This document shows positions 16,803-25,432 of a stretch of 45,317 nt of DNA, piece after piece; positions within the stretch are counted from its first letter, which is position 1, and the number at the start of each line of letters is the position of its first letter. The position numbers and the translations under genes are program-made. Below the pieces are notes generated by a model. It worked only from the letters and a program-made list of their open reading frames with translations, was not told where the DNA came from and did no database searches. Source of the stretch: Rhodospirillales bacterium. GTDB taxonomy: Bacteria; Pseudomonadota; Alphaproteobacteria; Rhodospirillales; WMHbin7. The stretch covers positions 1 through 45,317 of the forward strand of contig JACRPC010000020.1 of assembly GCA_016214125.1 (NCBI GenBank), written 5' to 3'.

Positions 16803-18676
16803 GCTTCCCTCCGGTGGTCGCGGTCGCGGGCATGTTTCCTTAACCAGATGTCGAGCACCCGCAAGGCGAACGACTTGAAGCTGACGTCTTCGGCTCCGGG
16901 ATCGAGAACAAGATCATGCCGAAAGAACTGAGGAAAGTCACGGGCGCTTGCCGCATTCAGGCCGTAAGGGCGCGACGGGGCGTTGAAGCCCTGCTTCGGT
17001 CGCCTCAACACGGAAGCCGGCAGTCGGCCTTGCATCGCGTGGCGGAGGATTCGCTTCTGGCTGAGCCCCAGCATTTTGGCTGGGGGCTCAAGGCCGGCCA
17101 GAAACTCGACCAACCGGTGATCAAGAAACGGCGAGCGGACTTCGACACTGTTGGCCATGCTCATGCGGTCGGCTTTGACGAGAATATCGTCCTGCAACCA
17201 CGTCTTGATGTCGACGAACAGGCACTGATCGAGGAACGCGGCCGAGCGAACGGGTGCGAAATATCCGGCATAGATTTCGAAGGGATCGTACCCGGCGCAG
17301 GCTTTCACGATATCCGGGCTGAGAATCCGCCCTTTCTCGTCCTCGCTGAACAGGCCGCGCCACCAGTAATGCGCCCTTCGCCGGTCGAGGCCGGCGCCGC
17401 CGAGAAACCGGCGCAGCTTGTAATCGAAGCTTACCTTCCGGTAGCTGGGTCGGAGCAACGACGACGCCAGACCATCGGCAACGCGCAGCACCGCCGAAGG
17501 AAACCCGCTTACCAGGCGATGCAAAACATCGGCGCGGTAGGTGGAGTAGCCGGCCAGGCATTCGTCGGCCCCGTCACCGGTCAGGGCGACCTTGGTCAGC
17601 CGGCTGGCCGCTCGGTTCATCAGATAGGTCGGAATCTGCGAGGTGTCGGCGAAGGGCTCGTCGAAGGCGTCGCCCAGATGCTCAAGCTCGTCATCTTGCA
17701 AGTTCGGGCAAGGCAGCTTGGTTAGGTCCAGACCAAGATGCTTGGCCGTCTGGCCCGCCAATTCGGATTCGTCAAAACTGGCATCCTCAAAGCTCACGCA
17801 AAAGGTCTTGAGCGAAGCCCCGCCATGGCGGGCCGCCAAGGCCATCACCGAGGCCGAATCGATTCCGCCGCTCAAATAGCCCGCCACGGGAACGTCGGAA
17901 CGCAACCGCAGCCGGACGGCGTCATCGAGCAGGGCCGCGAATTCCTCGCGCGCCCTGCCGTCGTATCGCCCTCGGGGAGCGGTGACGAAGTCCTCAAGAC
18001 GCCAGTAGGGAACCGCGCGAAACCCGGCTTGCCTTCCCTGGTAGCGTCCGCAATGCCCAGCGGGTAGCTTCGCAATGCCCTTCAGAATGCTGCGCGGGGT
18101 CATGATATAACCCAGCGACAGAAAATCGCTTAGGGCCAGAGGGTCGATGTCGACGCGCGGGCGCACCTCATCGAGCGCAAGCAGCGCCTTCATCTCGGAC
18201 GCGAAGGCGAAGAAGCCTGGACCTTCGAAATAGACCAGCGGCTTCTTGCCCAACCGGTCGCGCGCCAGAAACAGGCTCTTGCGGTCCGGCTGCCATATGG
18301 CGAACGCGAACATGCCGATCAGCCGCTCAAGGATATCCTCGCCGAAAACCTCGAACCCCGCCAGCAAGACCTCGGTATCGCTTTCGGTCTTGAAGCGGCA
18401 GCCGCGCGCCTCGAGGTCGGCACGCAATTCCCGGTAGTTATAGATTTCGCCGTTGAACACGATGACGGCGCCGCTCTCGCCAATCATCGGCTGGGCGCCC
18501 CCGGCCGGATCGATGATCGAAAGCCGACGATGGCCAAGCGCCACGCCATCGCCAAGCCAGACGCCTTCGCCATCGGGTCCGCGGTGAAGAAGGGCATCCG
18601 TCATCCGCCGGACCGACGCTTCCATGAGGCGCGGATCGCCCGGAGCGGTCGTCACGATGCCGGCGATGCCGCACAT
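16784..18676 (-). CDS. asnB: Glutamine-dependent asparagine synthetase-like amidotransferase
   Basis: 630 residues from ATG 18676, which gives the N-terminal MCGIAG with the catalytic Cys exposed after Met removal; AGGGAGG precedes it. The longer frame to 18793 is a shadow. The glutaminase domain holds HRGPDGEGVW, LGHRRLSIID and FNGEIYNYREL. The synthetase domain holds the PP-loop SGGIDSASVM and GDGADECLAGY. All key residues look intact. It makes an amide from a carboxylate using glutamine and ATP. Besides asparagine, family members in surface-polymer loci (for example exosortase-linked AsnB) amidate sugar or peptide carboxylates. No exosortase is present here. Its placement between a radical SAM gene (13-base gap) and a lipid-linked glycosyltransferase favours a pathway-specific role. 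Confidence 0.93.
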   Translation of the reverse strand: MCGIAGIVTTAPGDPRLMEASVRRMTDALLHRGPDGEGVWLGDGVALGHRRLSIIDPAGGAQPMIGESGAVIVFNGEIYNYRELRADLEARGCRFKTESDTEVLLAGFEVFGEDILERLIGMFAFAIWQPDRKSLFLARDRLGKKPLVYFEGPGFFAFASEMKALLALDEVRPRVDIDPLALSDFLSLGYIMTPRSILKGIAKLPAGHCGRYQGRQAGFRAVPYWRLEDFVTAPRGRYDGRAREEFAALLDDAVRLRLRSDVPVAGYLSGGIDSASVMALAARHGGASLKTFCVSFEDASFDESELAGQTAKHLGLDLTKLPCPNLQDDELEHLGDAFDEPFADTSQIPTYLMNRAASRLTKVALTGDGADECLAGYSTYRADVLHRLVSGFPSAVLRVADGLASSLLRPSYRKVSFDYKLRRFLGGAGLDRRRAHYWWRGLFSEDEKGRILSPDIVKACAGYDPFEIYAGYFAPVRSAAFLDQCLFVDIKTWLQDDILVKADRMSMANSVEVRSPFLDHRLVEFLAGLEPPAKMLGLSQKRILRHAMQGRLPASVLRRPKQGFNAPSRPYGLNAASARDFPQFFRHDLVLDPGAEDVSFKSFALRVLDIWLRKHARDRDHRREAWEPLR

Positions 18677-18689
18677 GCCTCCCTCCCTG

Positions 18690-20237
18690 CTAGGCCGAAG
18701 TGTTGAAGCGCGACAGCAGGCGGGAGAGCAGGCGGTAGACCGGATATTCCCAAAGCCAGGCATCGAACCCGTGGCGAAGCCTGAACAGGGCAAACGGCCG
18801 ATAGACGAAGTGGATCGCCTTGGCCAGCCAGCCGAACCAACCCAGGCCCGGCTTCACCCGGGCCGCCTTGTTGTCGACGAAATAGGACGCAATGAGGAGC
18901 AGATGGCCGAACGACTGCTTTTTCCGGTCTTGCCAGGCGCCCGAAAAACTTCCCTCCACCTCGATATTTTCCCAATCGGCAAGGCTTGCCGGCATGGGGC
19001 GTTTCCACTCGCGCGTCGCAAGCTCGTAAAGCTCAGTCCCGGGGAGCGGGCGAAAGGTGTTCGGCGGAAAGACAAGGCAGTTGGGATGATCCTCGACCAG
19101 GCGGAGCATGAGGTCGCGAGTCGCCTTCAGCTCGTCGAGGGTTTCCGTGGGCACGCCCATGATGAAGTTGTAGGCGGCGGTGATTTCCGCGTGGCGCGCC
19201 AGTTTGCGGTTACAGGCCAAGATGTCTTCCGATGTGCAATCCTTGCGCAACAAGGCCAGGATGCGGTCGCTGCCGCTTTCCGCGCCGATATGCAAGATGT
19301 CGGTGCCGGCGCGGGTCAGCTTGTCGAGAAATTCGTCCGACATGCGCAAGATTTCGTTGATGCGGGCCCCCCGGAACCCCAGCTTGACGGCAAGGCTGCG
19401 GGCGGCGATCTCGTCGATCACCGCCTCGACATGCTTCAAGCTGGGAAAGCTGTCGTCATCGATGAAGTAGATGTAATTGGCGCCGTAGGTCTTGACCACA
19501 TGTTCGATATGATCGACCACCTCGGTCGCCGAAAGCGCCAGCCACTTCTTGCCGTCGATCTCGGCATATTGCGCGGGCGAACTGCAAAAGGAACAGCGAT
19601 AGGGACAGCCATAGGCGCTGTACATCGAGAAGATGCGCCGTCCCTGGCCAAGCTGGCCATAGACACCATAATCCGAAATGAGGCGATAGGGGATGTCGCG
19701 GAAATCGATGTGCTCGAAGGATTTTGCGGGCTTCGCGTTGGAACGGATCCCCCCTTCTTCGCGCCACGACACGCCCGCAATGTCCGAGGGGCTTTTTTGG
19801 GCCGCCAGCGCGTCACACAGCAAATGAAACGTATGCGCCCCATAGCCGCTGACCACATAGTCGCAATTGGGATCGCCGGACAAGATGGACAGGGGGTCGA
19901 AGGTGGCGTGCGGACCGCCCCAGACTACGGGAACATCGGGCGCCAACGATTTGACGAAACGCCCGATGGCGACGGCGTGGCGGATGGGCGCGCCCGACAT
20001 GACGCTGATGCCGACGCACAGCGTCCCTTCGGCAAGAAGACGGCGAAGGTCGCCCTTCCAATCCGGCGCCACGCGGGTGTCGAGGATGACGGCGTCATAG
20101 CCCGCCTTCACGGCCTCCGACACGGCGTAGAGCAAGCTTAAAGGCATGTGCTTGACATAGGTGCCCGAGAAGCCTTGTTGCGGGTAGATCATGACGATCC
20201 GGCCCGGCTTCTTGTTCGGCTTGTCCTGAAACGTCAT
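18690..20237 (-). CDS. B12-domain-type radical SAM enzyme
   Basis: 515 residues from ATG 20237 (MTFQDKPNKK). The open frame to 20294 adds a non-conserved extension. A Rossmann-like N-terminal domain (IVMIYPQQGFSGTYVKHMPL; VPVVWGGPHATF near residue 105) is followed by C211-x3-C215-x2-C218 in AYGCPYRCSFCSSP, then YFIDDDSF and HIGAESGSDRILALLRKD. It lacks DxHxxG. A C-terminal tail of about 100 residues with aromatic and basic segments (LGWFGWLAKAIHFVYRPF) may lie on the membrane, as seen in lipid-modifying relatives. First gene of the leftward operon with asnB and the GT2 gene. It is divergent from the methyltransferase at 20354, with 116 bases between the starts. Confidence 0.9.
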   Translation of the reverse strand: MTFQDKPNKKPGRIVMIYPQQGFSGTYVKHMPLSLLYAVSEAVKAGYDAVILDTRVAPDWKGDLRRLLAEGTLCVGISVMSGAPIRHAVAIGRFVKSLAPDVPVVWGGPHATFDPLSILSGDPNCDYVVSGYGAHTFHLLCDALAAQKSPSDIAGVSWREEGGIRSNAKPAKSFEHIDFRDIPYRLISDYGVYGQLGQGRRIFSMYSAYGCPYRCSFCSSPAQYAEIDGKKWLALSATEVVDHIEHVVKTYGANYIYFIDDDSFPSLKHVEAVIDEIAARSLAVKLGFRGARINEILRMSDEFLDKLTRAGTDILHIGAESGSDRILALLRKDCTSEDILACNRKLARHAEITAAYNFIMGVPTETLDELKATRDLMLRLVEDHPNCLVFPPNTFRPLPGTELYELATREWKRPMPASLADWENIEVEGSFSGAWQDRKKQSFGHLLLIASYFVDNKAARVKPGLGWFGWLAKAIHFVYRPFALFRLRHGFDAWLWEYPVYRLLSRLLSRFNTSA

Positions 20238-20353
20238 CCGCGCGCCATAGCCCTTCGCCGATCCGGTTGCTTCCAAGCGCCGTTTCCGCCCCATCCCGAT
20301 TGCGCCCGCGAGTCTTGGATGCTAGGCTTCGCGCCATCGATGGAGGGGCCGGG

Positions 20354-21115
20354 ATGGTCGATGTCGAAGCCCTGTTGAACGCCGAGTTTAACAAATTCTG
20401 CCTTCGGCATGAACCCGATCATTTTCGTCCCCTGGTCCGCTTGATCGCCGGTCTTTTTCCTCTTGAAGGCCGTTGCGTGATGGATTTCGGCTGCGGCACG
20501 GGCGATTTGGGGCTGGCCCTGATCGCGGCCGGTGCGCAGGAGCTGATCGGCCTCGATATTTCCAAGCCCGCCATCGCGGCGGCGCGGCAGAAGGCCCAGG
20601 GCATCGCCGCCGCCACCTTTTATTGCCAGGATATTGTGAGCCAGCCCTGGGAGGGACGCTCCGTTCATCTGCTGGTCTCCCATTCCGCCGTTCACTACAT
20701 CGGCCGGCCCTTCGAGGACATCTTGCGCCGCCTGGCGAAGCTGGTGTTGCCGGGAGGGCATCTGTTCCTGACCGTCGAGGCGGACGACGGAAGCCGTTGG
20801 ATCAACCGGCTGCAGCGGTTCAATTTGCGTTTCCTGCCGGAATGGCTGCGCGCGCGTCTCTATAGGGTGCTGTTGCTGGCGATGACCTTCAAGAGCGGCT
20901 CGAAGCAGGGCCTGGAAGACCCTGATATCCTCAGGGCCAAAAGCCGCTATCTCGCCATTCCCGTTCTGCATCGGATGAGCGGCGACGCGCTTCGAGCCGC
21001 CGCCCATGCCGCTTACCTTACCGATATCGATATCGGCACGGTGCCCAGTATGAACCCGCTGCAAACGCCGCATCTCTATCTGGCCGCCCGTGTCCCGCTT
21101 GCGGCCGAACGATGA
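20354..21115 (+). CDS. Class I SAM-dependent methyltransferase
   Basis: 253 residues from ATG 20354. GGAGGGG at 20342-20348 fixes this start, and the earlier in-frame ATG at 20267 has no such site. Motif I is VMDFGCGTGDLG, the ribose-binding acidic residue is in GLDIS, and HSAVHYIG and LVLPGGHLFLTVEADDG follow, all as in UbiE/COQ5-like enzymes. The C-terminal 90 residues (FLPEWLRARLYRVLL and beyond) are helical and probably give acceptor specificity. It overlaps the next gene, a carbamoyltransferase, by ATGA, so methyl and carbamoyl groups may be added to the same product. Confidence 0.88.
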   Translation: MVDVEALLNAEFNKFCLRHEPDHFRPLVRLIAGLFPLEGRCVMDFGCGTGDLGLALIAAGAQELIGLDISKPAIAAARQKAQGIAAATFYCQDIVSQPWEGRSVHLLVSHSAVHYIGRPFEDILRRLAKLVLPGGHLFLTVEADDGSRWINRLQRFNLRFLPEWLRARLYRVLLLAMTFKSGSKQGLEDPDILRAKSRYLAIPVLHRMSGDALRAAAHAAYLTDIDIGTVPSMNPLQTPHLYLAARVPLAAER

Positions 21116-22794
21116 AAGCCACCGATCGCGCCGTTCTCAGTCTAAGCCTATCCTACGATTCCGGCGCCGCCGTCTTTGTCGATGGCAAGTTGATCGCCGC
21201 TGTCGGCGAAGAGCGCTTGAACCGCAAAAAGAACACCCGCGCCTTCCCGGTGCTCTCGATCTTGGAATGTCTGAGCCTGGCCAATCTTCGGCCCAGCGAT
21301 ATCGGGCTTGTCTTGCTGGCGTCCCGAATCACGCCCAACTGGATCAGCCTTAAGTTTCCCAAATTCCACGAGCTGGAAAGCGTCAATTTGTTCTCGCCCA
21401 TGCTCTACCCCGTGGTGGCCGAACAGTGGCTGGCCCGCAAGAGCGGGCTGATCGGACTTGAGGCGGCGATGGTCGTCGCCCACACCAGGAGCCGGCTGCG
21501 CAAGCTTGGCATCCTGGCCCCTTGCAAGACCTTCGACCACCACAGGATTCATGCGCGTTGCGCCTACTCGGCGGCCAGTTTCGATCAGTCGCTGGTCGTG
21601 ACCATGGATGCGATGGGCGATGGCATTTCCTCGGGCGTCTATCTGGGGGACAATGGAGGCCTGACCCCGATCGGCGAGAACAGCGGCTTCGCGACCCCGG
21701 CCTTCATCTATTCCCAGGTCACGCAGCTTCTGGGATTCACGCCGTCGCGCCATGAAGGCAAGATCACCGGCCTGGCCGCTTACGGCGATGCCGAGACGAC
21801 GTTGCCCCTGTTCAGGCGGATCATGGCCTGCGAAGGCGGTCGGTTTCGCACGCGTCGCATTTCTCGGCCGAACCATCCGCTCTATGCGGAATTGATGCGC
21901 CATCGCCCGGAGGACATCGCCGCCGGCGTCCAGCGCCGCCTGGAAGAGGTTGTCACCGCCTATGTTCGGCATTGGCTGACGGCGAGCGGCCGGCGCCACT
22001 TGGCGTTGGCGGGCGGGGTGTTTGCCAACGTCAAACTCAACCAGCGCCTTGCCGAGATCGAGGACGTCGAACGAATCTTCGTCTTTCCCCACATGGGCGA
22101 TGGCGGTCTGCCGGTGGGCGCGGGCTATGAGCATTTCGGAGCCGCCCCGTCCGGGCTCGACACCATCTATTTGGGACGCGACTTCTCGGACCGGGAGTGC
22201 CAGGACGCCTTGCGCGGCGCCGGTTTGCCCTTCACGCAGCCCACCGACATGGCCGATGCCGTTTCCGCCCTTCTGGCCGAGGGCAAGACGGTCGGCCGCT
22301 GCGCCGGCCGGATGGAGTATGGCCCGCGCGCCCTGGGCAACCGCTCGATCATGGCCAGCGCGAACGATCCTTCGATCAATGATTGGCTGAACAAAAAGCT
22401 GCGGCGCACCGAATTCATGCCTTTTGCGCCCTCGACGCTCGACGAGCAGGCCGACCGCTATTACCGTAACCTTTCCAAAGCCCGGGAATGCGCCCGCTAC
22501 ATGACCATCACCTTCGACTGCACCCCGGAAAGCCGCGAACGCCAAAGGGGCTGCGTGCATGTCGATGGAACCGCGCGCCCCCAGCTCGTCCGCGCCGAAG
22601 ACAATCCCGGCTATCACGCCATCATCCGGCGCTACTTCGAACGCACCGGCGCCGCAACCCTGGTCAACACCAGCTTCAACGTCCATGAGGAACCGATCGT
22701 CGCCAGCCCCCAGGACGCCATCAAATCGTTCAAGGATTGCGGCCTGGATGGGCTGATCCTTGGCCCCTATCTGGCGGCCCAGGTTAGCCCTTGA
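21112..22794 (+). CDS. O-carbamoyltransferase, NodU/CmcH family (copy 2)
   Basis: 560 residues. The metal-site pattern is H143-x3-H147 in DHHRIHA, with D166 in TMDAMGDG. LALAGGVFANVKLN is the ATP-domain strand, MEYGPRALGNRSIMA begins at residue 401, and NTSFNVHEEPIV begins at residue 519. All family motifs are present. Sequence and length differ clearly from copies 1 and 3, so this is not a recent duplication, and a different hydroxyl acceptor is likely. It is coupled to the preceding methyltransferase by a four-base overlap. Its last 11 bases overlap the convergent radical SAM gene. Cytoplasmic; needs carbamoyl phosphate and ATP. Confidence 0.93.
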   Translation: MKATDRAVLSLSLSYDSGAAVFVDGKLIAAVGEERLNRKKNTRAFPVLSILECLSLANLRPSDIGLVLLASRITPNWISLKFPKFHELESVNLFSPMLYPVVAEQWLARKSGLIGLEAAMVVAHTRSRLRKLGILAPCKTFDHHRIHARCAYSAASFDQSLVVTMDAMGDGISSGVYLGDNGGLTPIGENSGFATPAFIYSQVTQLLGFTPSRHEGKITGLAAYGDAETTLPLFRRIMACEGGRFRTRRISRPNHPLYAELMRHRPEDIAAGVQRRLEEVVTAYVRHWLTASGRRHLALAGGVFANVKLNQRLAEIEDVERIFVFPHMGDGGLPVGAGYEHFGAAPSGLDTIYLGRDFSDRECQDALRGAGLPFTQPTDMADAVSALLAEGKTVGRCAGRMEYGPRALGNRSIMASANDPSINDWLNKKLRRTEFMPFAPSTLDEQADRYYRNLSKARECARYMTITFDCTPESRERQRGCVHVDGTARPQLVRAEDNPGYHAIIRRYFERTGAATLVNTSFNVHEEPIVASPQDAIKSFKDCGLDGLILGPYLAAQVSP

Positions 22795-23923
22795 ACTTCC
22801 ACCACACGGGCAGAAGGTTGGGCAGCTTCAGCCTCTCCATGAGGTCGTTGAAGGCGGTGTCCTGGGACCAGCAAATGCACTTGTTCTGGCGCCGGCGCAC
22901 CACTTCGCGCTGGCGGCGCATTTCCAAGCCGTTCCAGATGGACATCAAACCCTCTTTCGTCAAATCGCCGACCGGTCCGAAGCGGTTGCTGCACTGCGTA
23001 ACCCCGCCATCGGGACCGATGGTAAGACGCAAGAAGGGCGACCAGCAGGGAATGGTATCGATCAAACTCTCGGGCTTGAACCAGTAAAGCGGCATGCGGC
23101 GAAAATAGCTGCTCCGAAACATGGGGTGGCGCTTCGCCAGGCTTTGGAACTGGCGCTCGACGTCGTCCCGCCTGTCGGGTGGAAAAAACAAGCCGCCCAC
23201 CCGCTCCTGCTCGATGGCATGCGGATGATCCTTATAGCCCCAAACGATCGGTTGGGCCGAGACCGTGTCGGCGTGCCGAGCCAGGAAATCAACCACGCGT
23301 TCGAACCTAAACAGATTGTGAGCGCCAACAATCGCCGAAGCCTTGATCAAAGGCCGCCCGTTCTTGCGCAGGGATTTGAGGACCTCGATACCGTTCAGCG
23401 CCTTCGCCATCAAGCCCGGGCTATGTCGCATGGCGTCGTGCTGGTCGGCGTCGTCGCTGTCCAGGCTGACCACCACATAGTCCACCCCGCTCGCAACGAT
23501 CTCTTGCGCCCTTTCGGCCAACAACAAACCGTTGGTCACCAGATAGGTCAGCACGCCTCGCGCCTTCAAGCGGCGGACCAGCGGAAACAGGAGGGGACTG
23601 AGCAGCACTTCCCCGCCCGTGAAACCGGTTACCCAAGAGCCGCAATCGGCGATTTCGTCGGCAATCGCCAACGCCCGTTCAAGATCGAGCGTGCCGGGAT
23701 GCTCCTTATGCAGTTTGTGCGTCGCGCAAAAGCCGCAGAAGGCGTTGCAATCGTAGGTCAGGCTCCAGGTGACGAAGAGGGGACCACGCGGCGAAGCCCG
23801 GTTGAACAGGCGCGCGAACAGAAGATTGGCGGCAAGGGTGAGGACTGCGCCGGCCAGACGCCGCGTCGCCGGAACCGGCAGAAAACGGGAAAGCGACAAA
23901 GAGGGCATGACCATCATTGACAT
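22784..23923 (-). CDS. Radical SAM enzyme (single-cluster core with short C-terminal Cys region)
   Basis: About 379 residues from ATG 23923; in-frame ATGs also occur at 23917, 23914, 23908 and 23962, and none has a strong ribosome-binding site. An N-terminal hydrophobic/amphipathic stretch (LAGAVLTLAANLLFARLF) may bind the membrane. The core motif is C-x3-C-x2-C at about residues 59, 63 and 66 in TYDCNAFCGFCATHKLH. GFTGGEVLLSP is the SAM-binding strand. The C-terminus has IPCWSPFLRLTIGPDGGVTQ, CSNRFGPVGDL and KCICW, a SPASM/twitch-like arrangement. The gene stands alone, convergent with a carbamoyltransferase and divergent from the aminotransferase. The substrate is unknown. Confidence 0.88.
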   Translation of the reverse strand: MSMMVMPSLSLSRFLPVPATRRLAGAVLTLAANLLFARLFNRASPRGPLFVTWSLTYDCNAFCGFCATHKLHKEHPGTLDLERALAIADEIADCGSWVTGFTGGEVLLSPLLFPLVRRLKARGVLTYLVTNGLLLAERAQEIVASGVDYVVVSLDSDDADQHDAMRHSPGLMAKALNGIEVLKSLRKNGRPLIKASAIVGAHNLFRFERVVDFLARHADTVSAQPIVWGYKDHPHAIEQERVGGLFFPPDRRDDVERQFQSLAKRHPMFRSSYFRRMPLYWFKPESLIDTIPCWSPFLRLTIGPDGGVTQCSNRFGPVGDLTKEGLMSIWNGLEMRRQREVVRRRQNKCICWSQDTAFNDLMERLKLPNLLPVWWKFKG

Positions 23924-24024
23924 CAAGCTCGTGCCATCTTGCCCAGAATCGCGCTTTGGCACCAGCGCGGTTTGCGGCCATAATCCCCCTGAAAGCCAAA
24001 TGGCCGGGAGCCCTTGGACCGAGC

Positions 24025-25281
24025 ATGTCGATTCCCCGCCTGCATCTACCTCTTGCCCCTTCCGAGATCGCGGCGTTTCTAGCCCGTCTGGCCTTGCCCG
24101 ACGGCTTTGGCCGCGGGGTGGTCGAGGAGTTCGAGCGCCGGTTCGCGGCGCTGTTTGATAGGCACCACGCCATCGCCTTTTGCCGGGCCCGGAGCGCCCT
24201 CTATCATCTCCTGCAATGTCTCGATCTTCCCCCGGGGTCCGATGTCGCCATCAGCGGGCTGCATGTGGCGGACTTCGTCAACATGATCCGGTTGGCCGGA
24301 TTCCGGCCTGTCGTGGTCGACCTCGAGGCCGACAGCTATTCGATCGACATGGCGGATCTGGCGGCCAAGACGGGCGCCAAGACATCCTGTCTGTTGGTTA
24401 CCCCGTTGTCGGGCCACAGCCCCGACTTGGCCCGGTTGGCCGCCTTCGCCAAGGAACGCCAACTGGTCTTGATCGAGGATTGCTCGCAGGCCTTCTCGAC
24501 CGAGTTTCAAGGCCGACGGGCGGGCAGCTTCGGCCGTGCCGCAATCTATAGCCTCAGTCTGCTGAAGTCGGTTTCGACGATGCGCGGCGGCGTCGTGACC
24601 ACCGACGACGCACACCTGGCGGAAAGGCTGCGCGGCCGTGCCGCCAAGGCGGGCAAGGCTTCCCGATTGTCGCTTGCCGGCGAAGCCATCAAGCAGGCCG
24701 TCATCGCCTTGGCGACCTGGCGTCCCCTGTTTTCCCTGGTCGTGCTGCCGCTCTTGCGCGTGACATCCGGCCTGAACGATCTGTTCAGCCGCTTTCAGAA
24801 GAGCAACCGGACCGTTTCCCTGCGCGCTTCGATGCCCAAGGCCTTTCTGGAGGCGTTCTCCTGGCCGCAGGCGGCGCTTGGCCTGGGCCAGCTTGCGAGT
24901 TTCGAACGGCGCGAAAAACGGCGCATCGATCTTGCCGTCGCTTTGCGGGGCGCGATTCTTCCCGCCCGCGGTTTCTCTCTGCCAAGACTAACCGAAGGCA
25001 GCCGCAACTGCTGGTGGCTGTTCCCTCTCTTGACCGATCACCCCGCCGCCCTCAAGGCCCATCTCGCCCGGCATGGCATCGATAGCGCCCCCATGTTGCT
25101 AAGCGCCCTTGCTTCGGAAGAGGCGTTCCTGGCTATGGGGTTCAAGGCACCCAACGCCGAGCGGCTTAAGGCCAGAACGCTCTTCGTGCCGTTGCACGAG
25201 GCGATGAGCGGCGATGACGTCGAACGGGTGGCGGCCGCCTTGCTGGCCTTCCAATCACCGACCGCGCCCAAGGGGCCGTGA
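24025..25281 (+). CDS. DegT/DnrJ/EryC1-family PLP aminotransferase
   Basis: 418 residues from ATG 24025 (MSIPRLHLPL). The longer frame to 23917 overlaps the divergent gene. Fold-type I features are ARSALYHLLQCLDL, the cofactor-facing EDCSQAFSTEFQGRRAGSFG, and the candidate Schiff-base Lys in YSLSLLKSVSTMRGGVV. The Lys context is SLLKS instead of the more common HxxKx, so this is a divergent member, but the Lys is kept. The family usually transaminates keto-sugar nucleotides to amino sugars. The middle segment (VIALATWRPLFSLVVLPLL) is unusually hydrophobic and could touch the membrane. Amino-sugar formation would supply an acceptor for the FemAB-like acyltransferase; that link is inference. 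Confidence 0.85.
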   Translation: MSIPRLHLPLAPSEIAAFLARLALPDGFGRGVVEEFERRFAALFDRHHAIAFCRARSALYHLLQCLDLPPGSDVAISGLHVADFVNMIRLAGFRPVVVDLEADSYSIDMADLAAKTGAKTSCLLVTPLSGHSPDLARLAAFAKERQLVLIEDCSQAFSTEFQGRRAGSFGRAAIYSLSLLKSVSTMRGGVVTTDDAHLAERLRGRAAKAGKASRLSLAGEAIKQAVIALATWRPLFSLVVLPLLRVTSGLNDLFSRFQKSNRTVSLRASMPKAFLEAFSWPQAALGLGQLASFERREKRRIDLAVALRGAILPARGFSLPRLTEGSRNCWWLFPLLTDHPAALKAHLARHGIDSAPMLLSALASEEAFLAMGFKAPNAERLKARTLFVPLHEAMSGDDVERVAAALLAFQSPTAPKGP

Positions 25282-25432
25282 ACGGTCCTGCCGCCCGGAG
25301 CCGACCGGCGCAGGGCGGCCGCCTTCGGCTGAGTGAGCGCGCCCCGAAAGGAACGGACAGGCCGGCGCGTTTTCTGCTATCCTGTTCGCCGAAATTCCCG
25401 ACTTGGCGCGGTATTCTTGGTAGACGGCCTCC

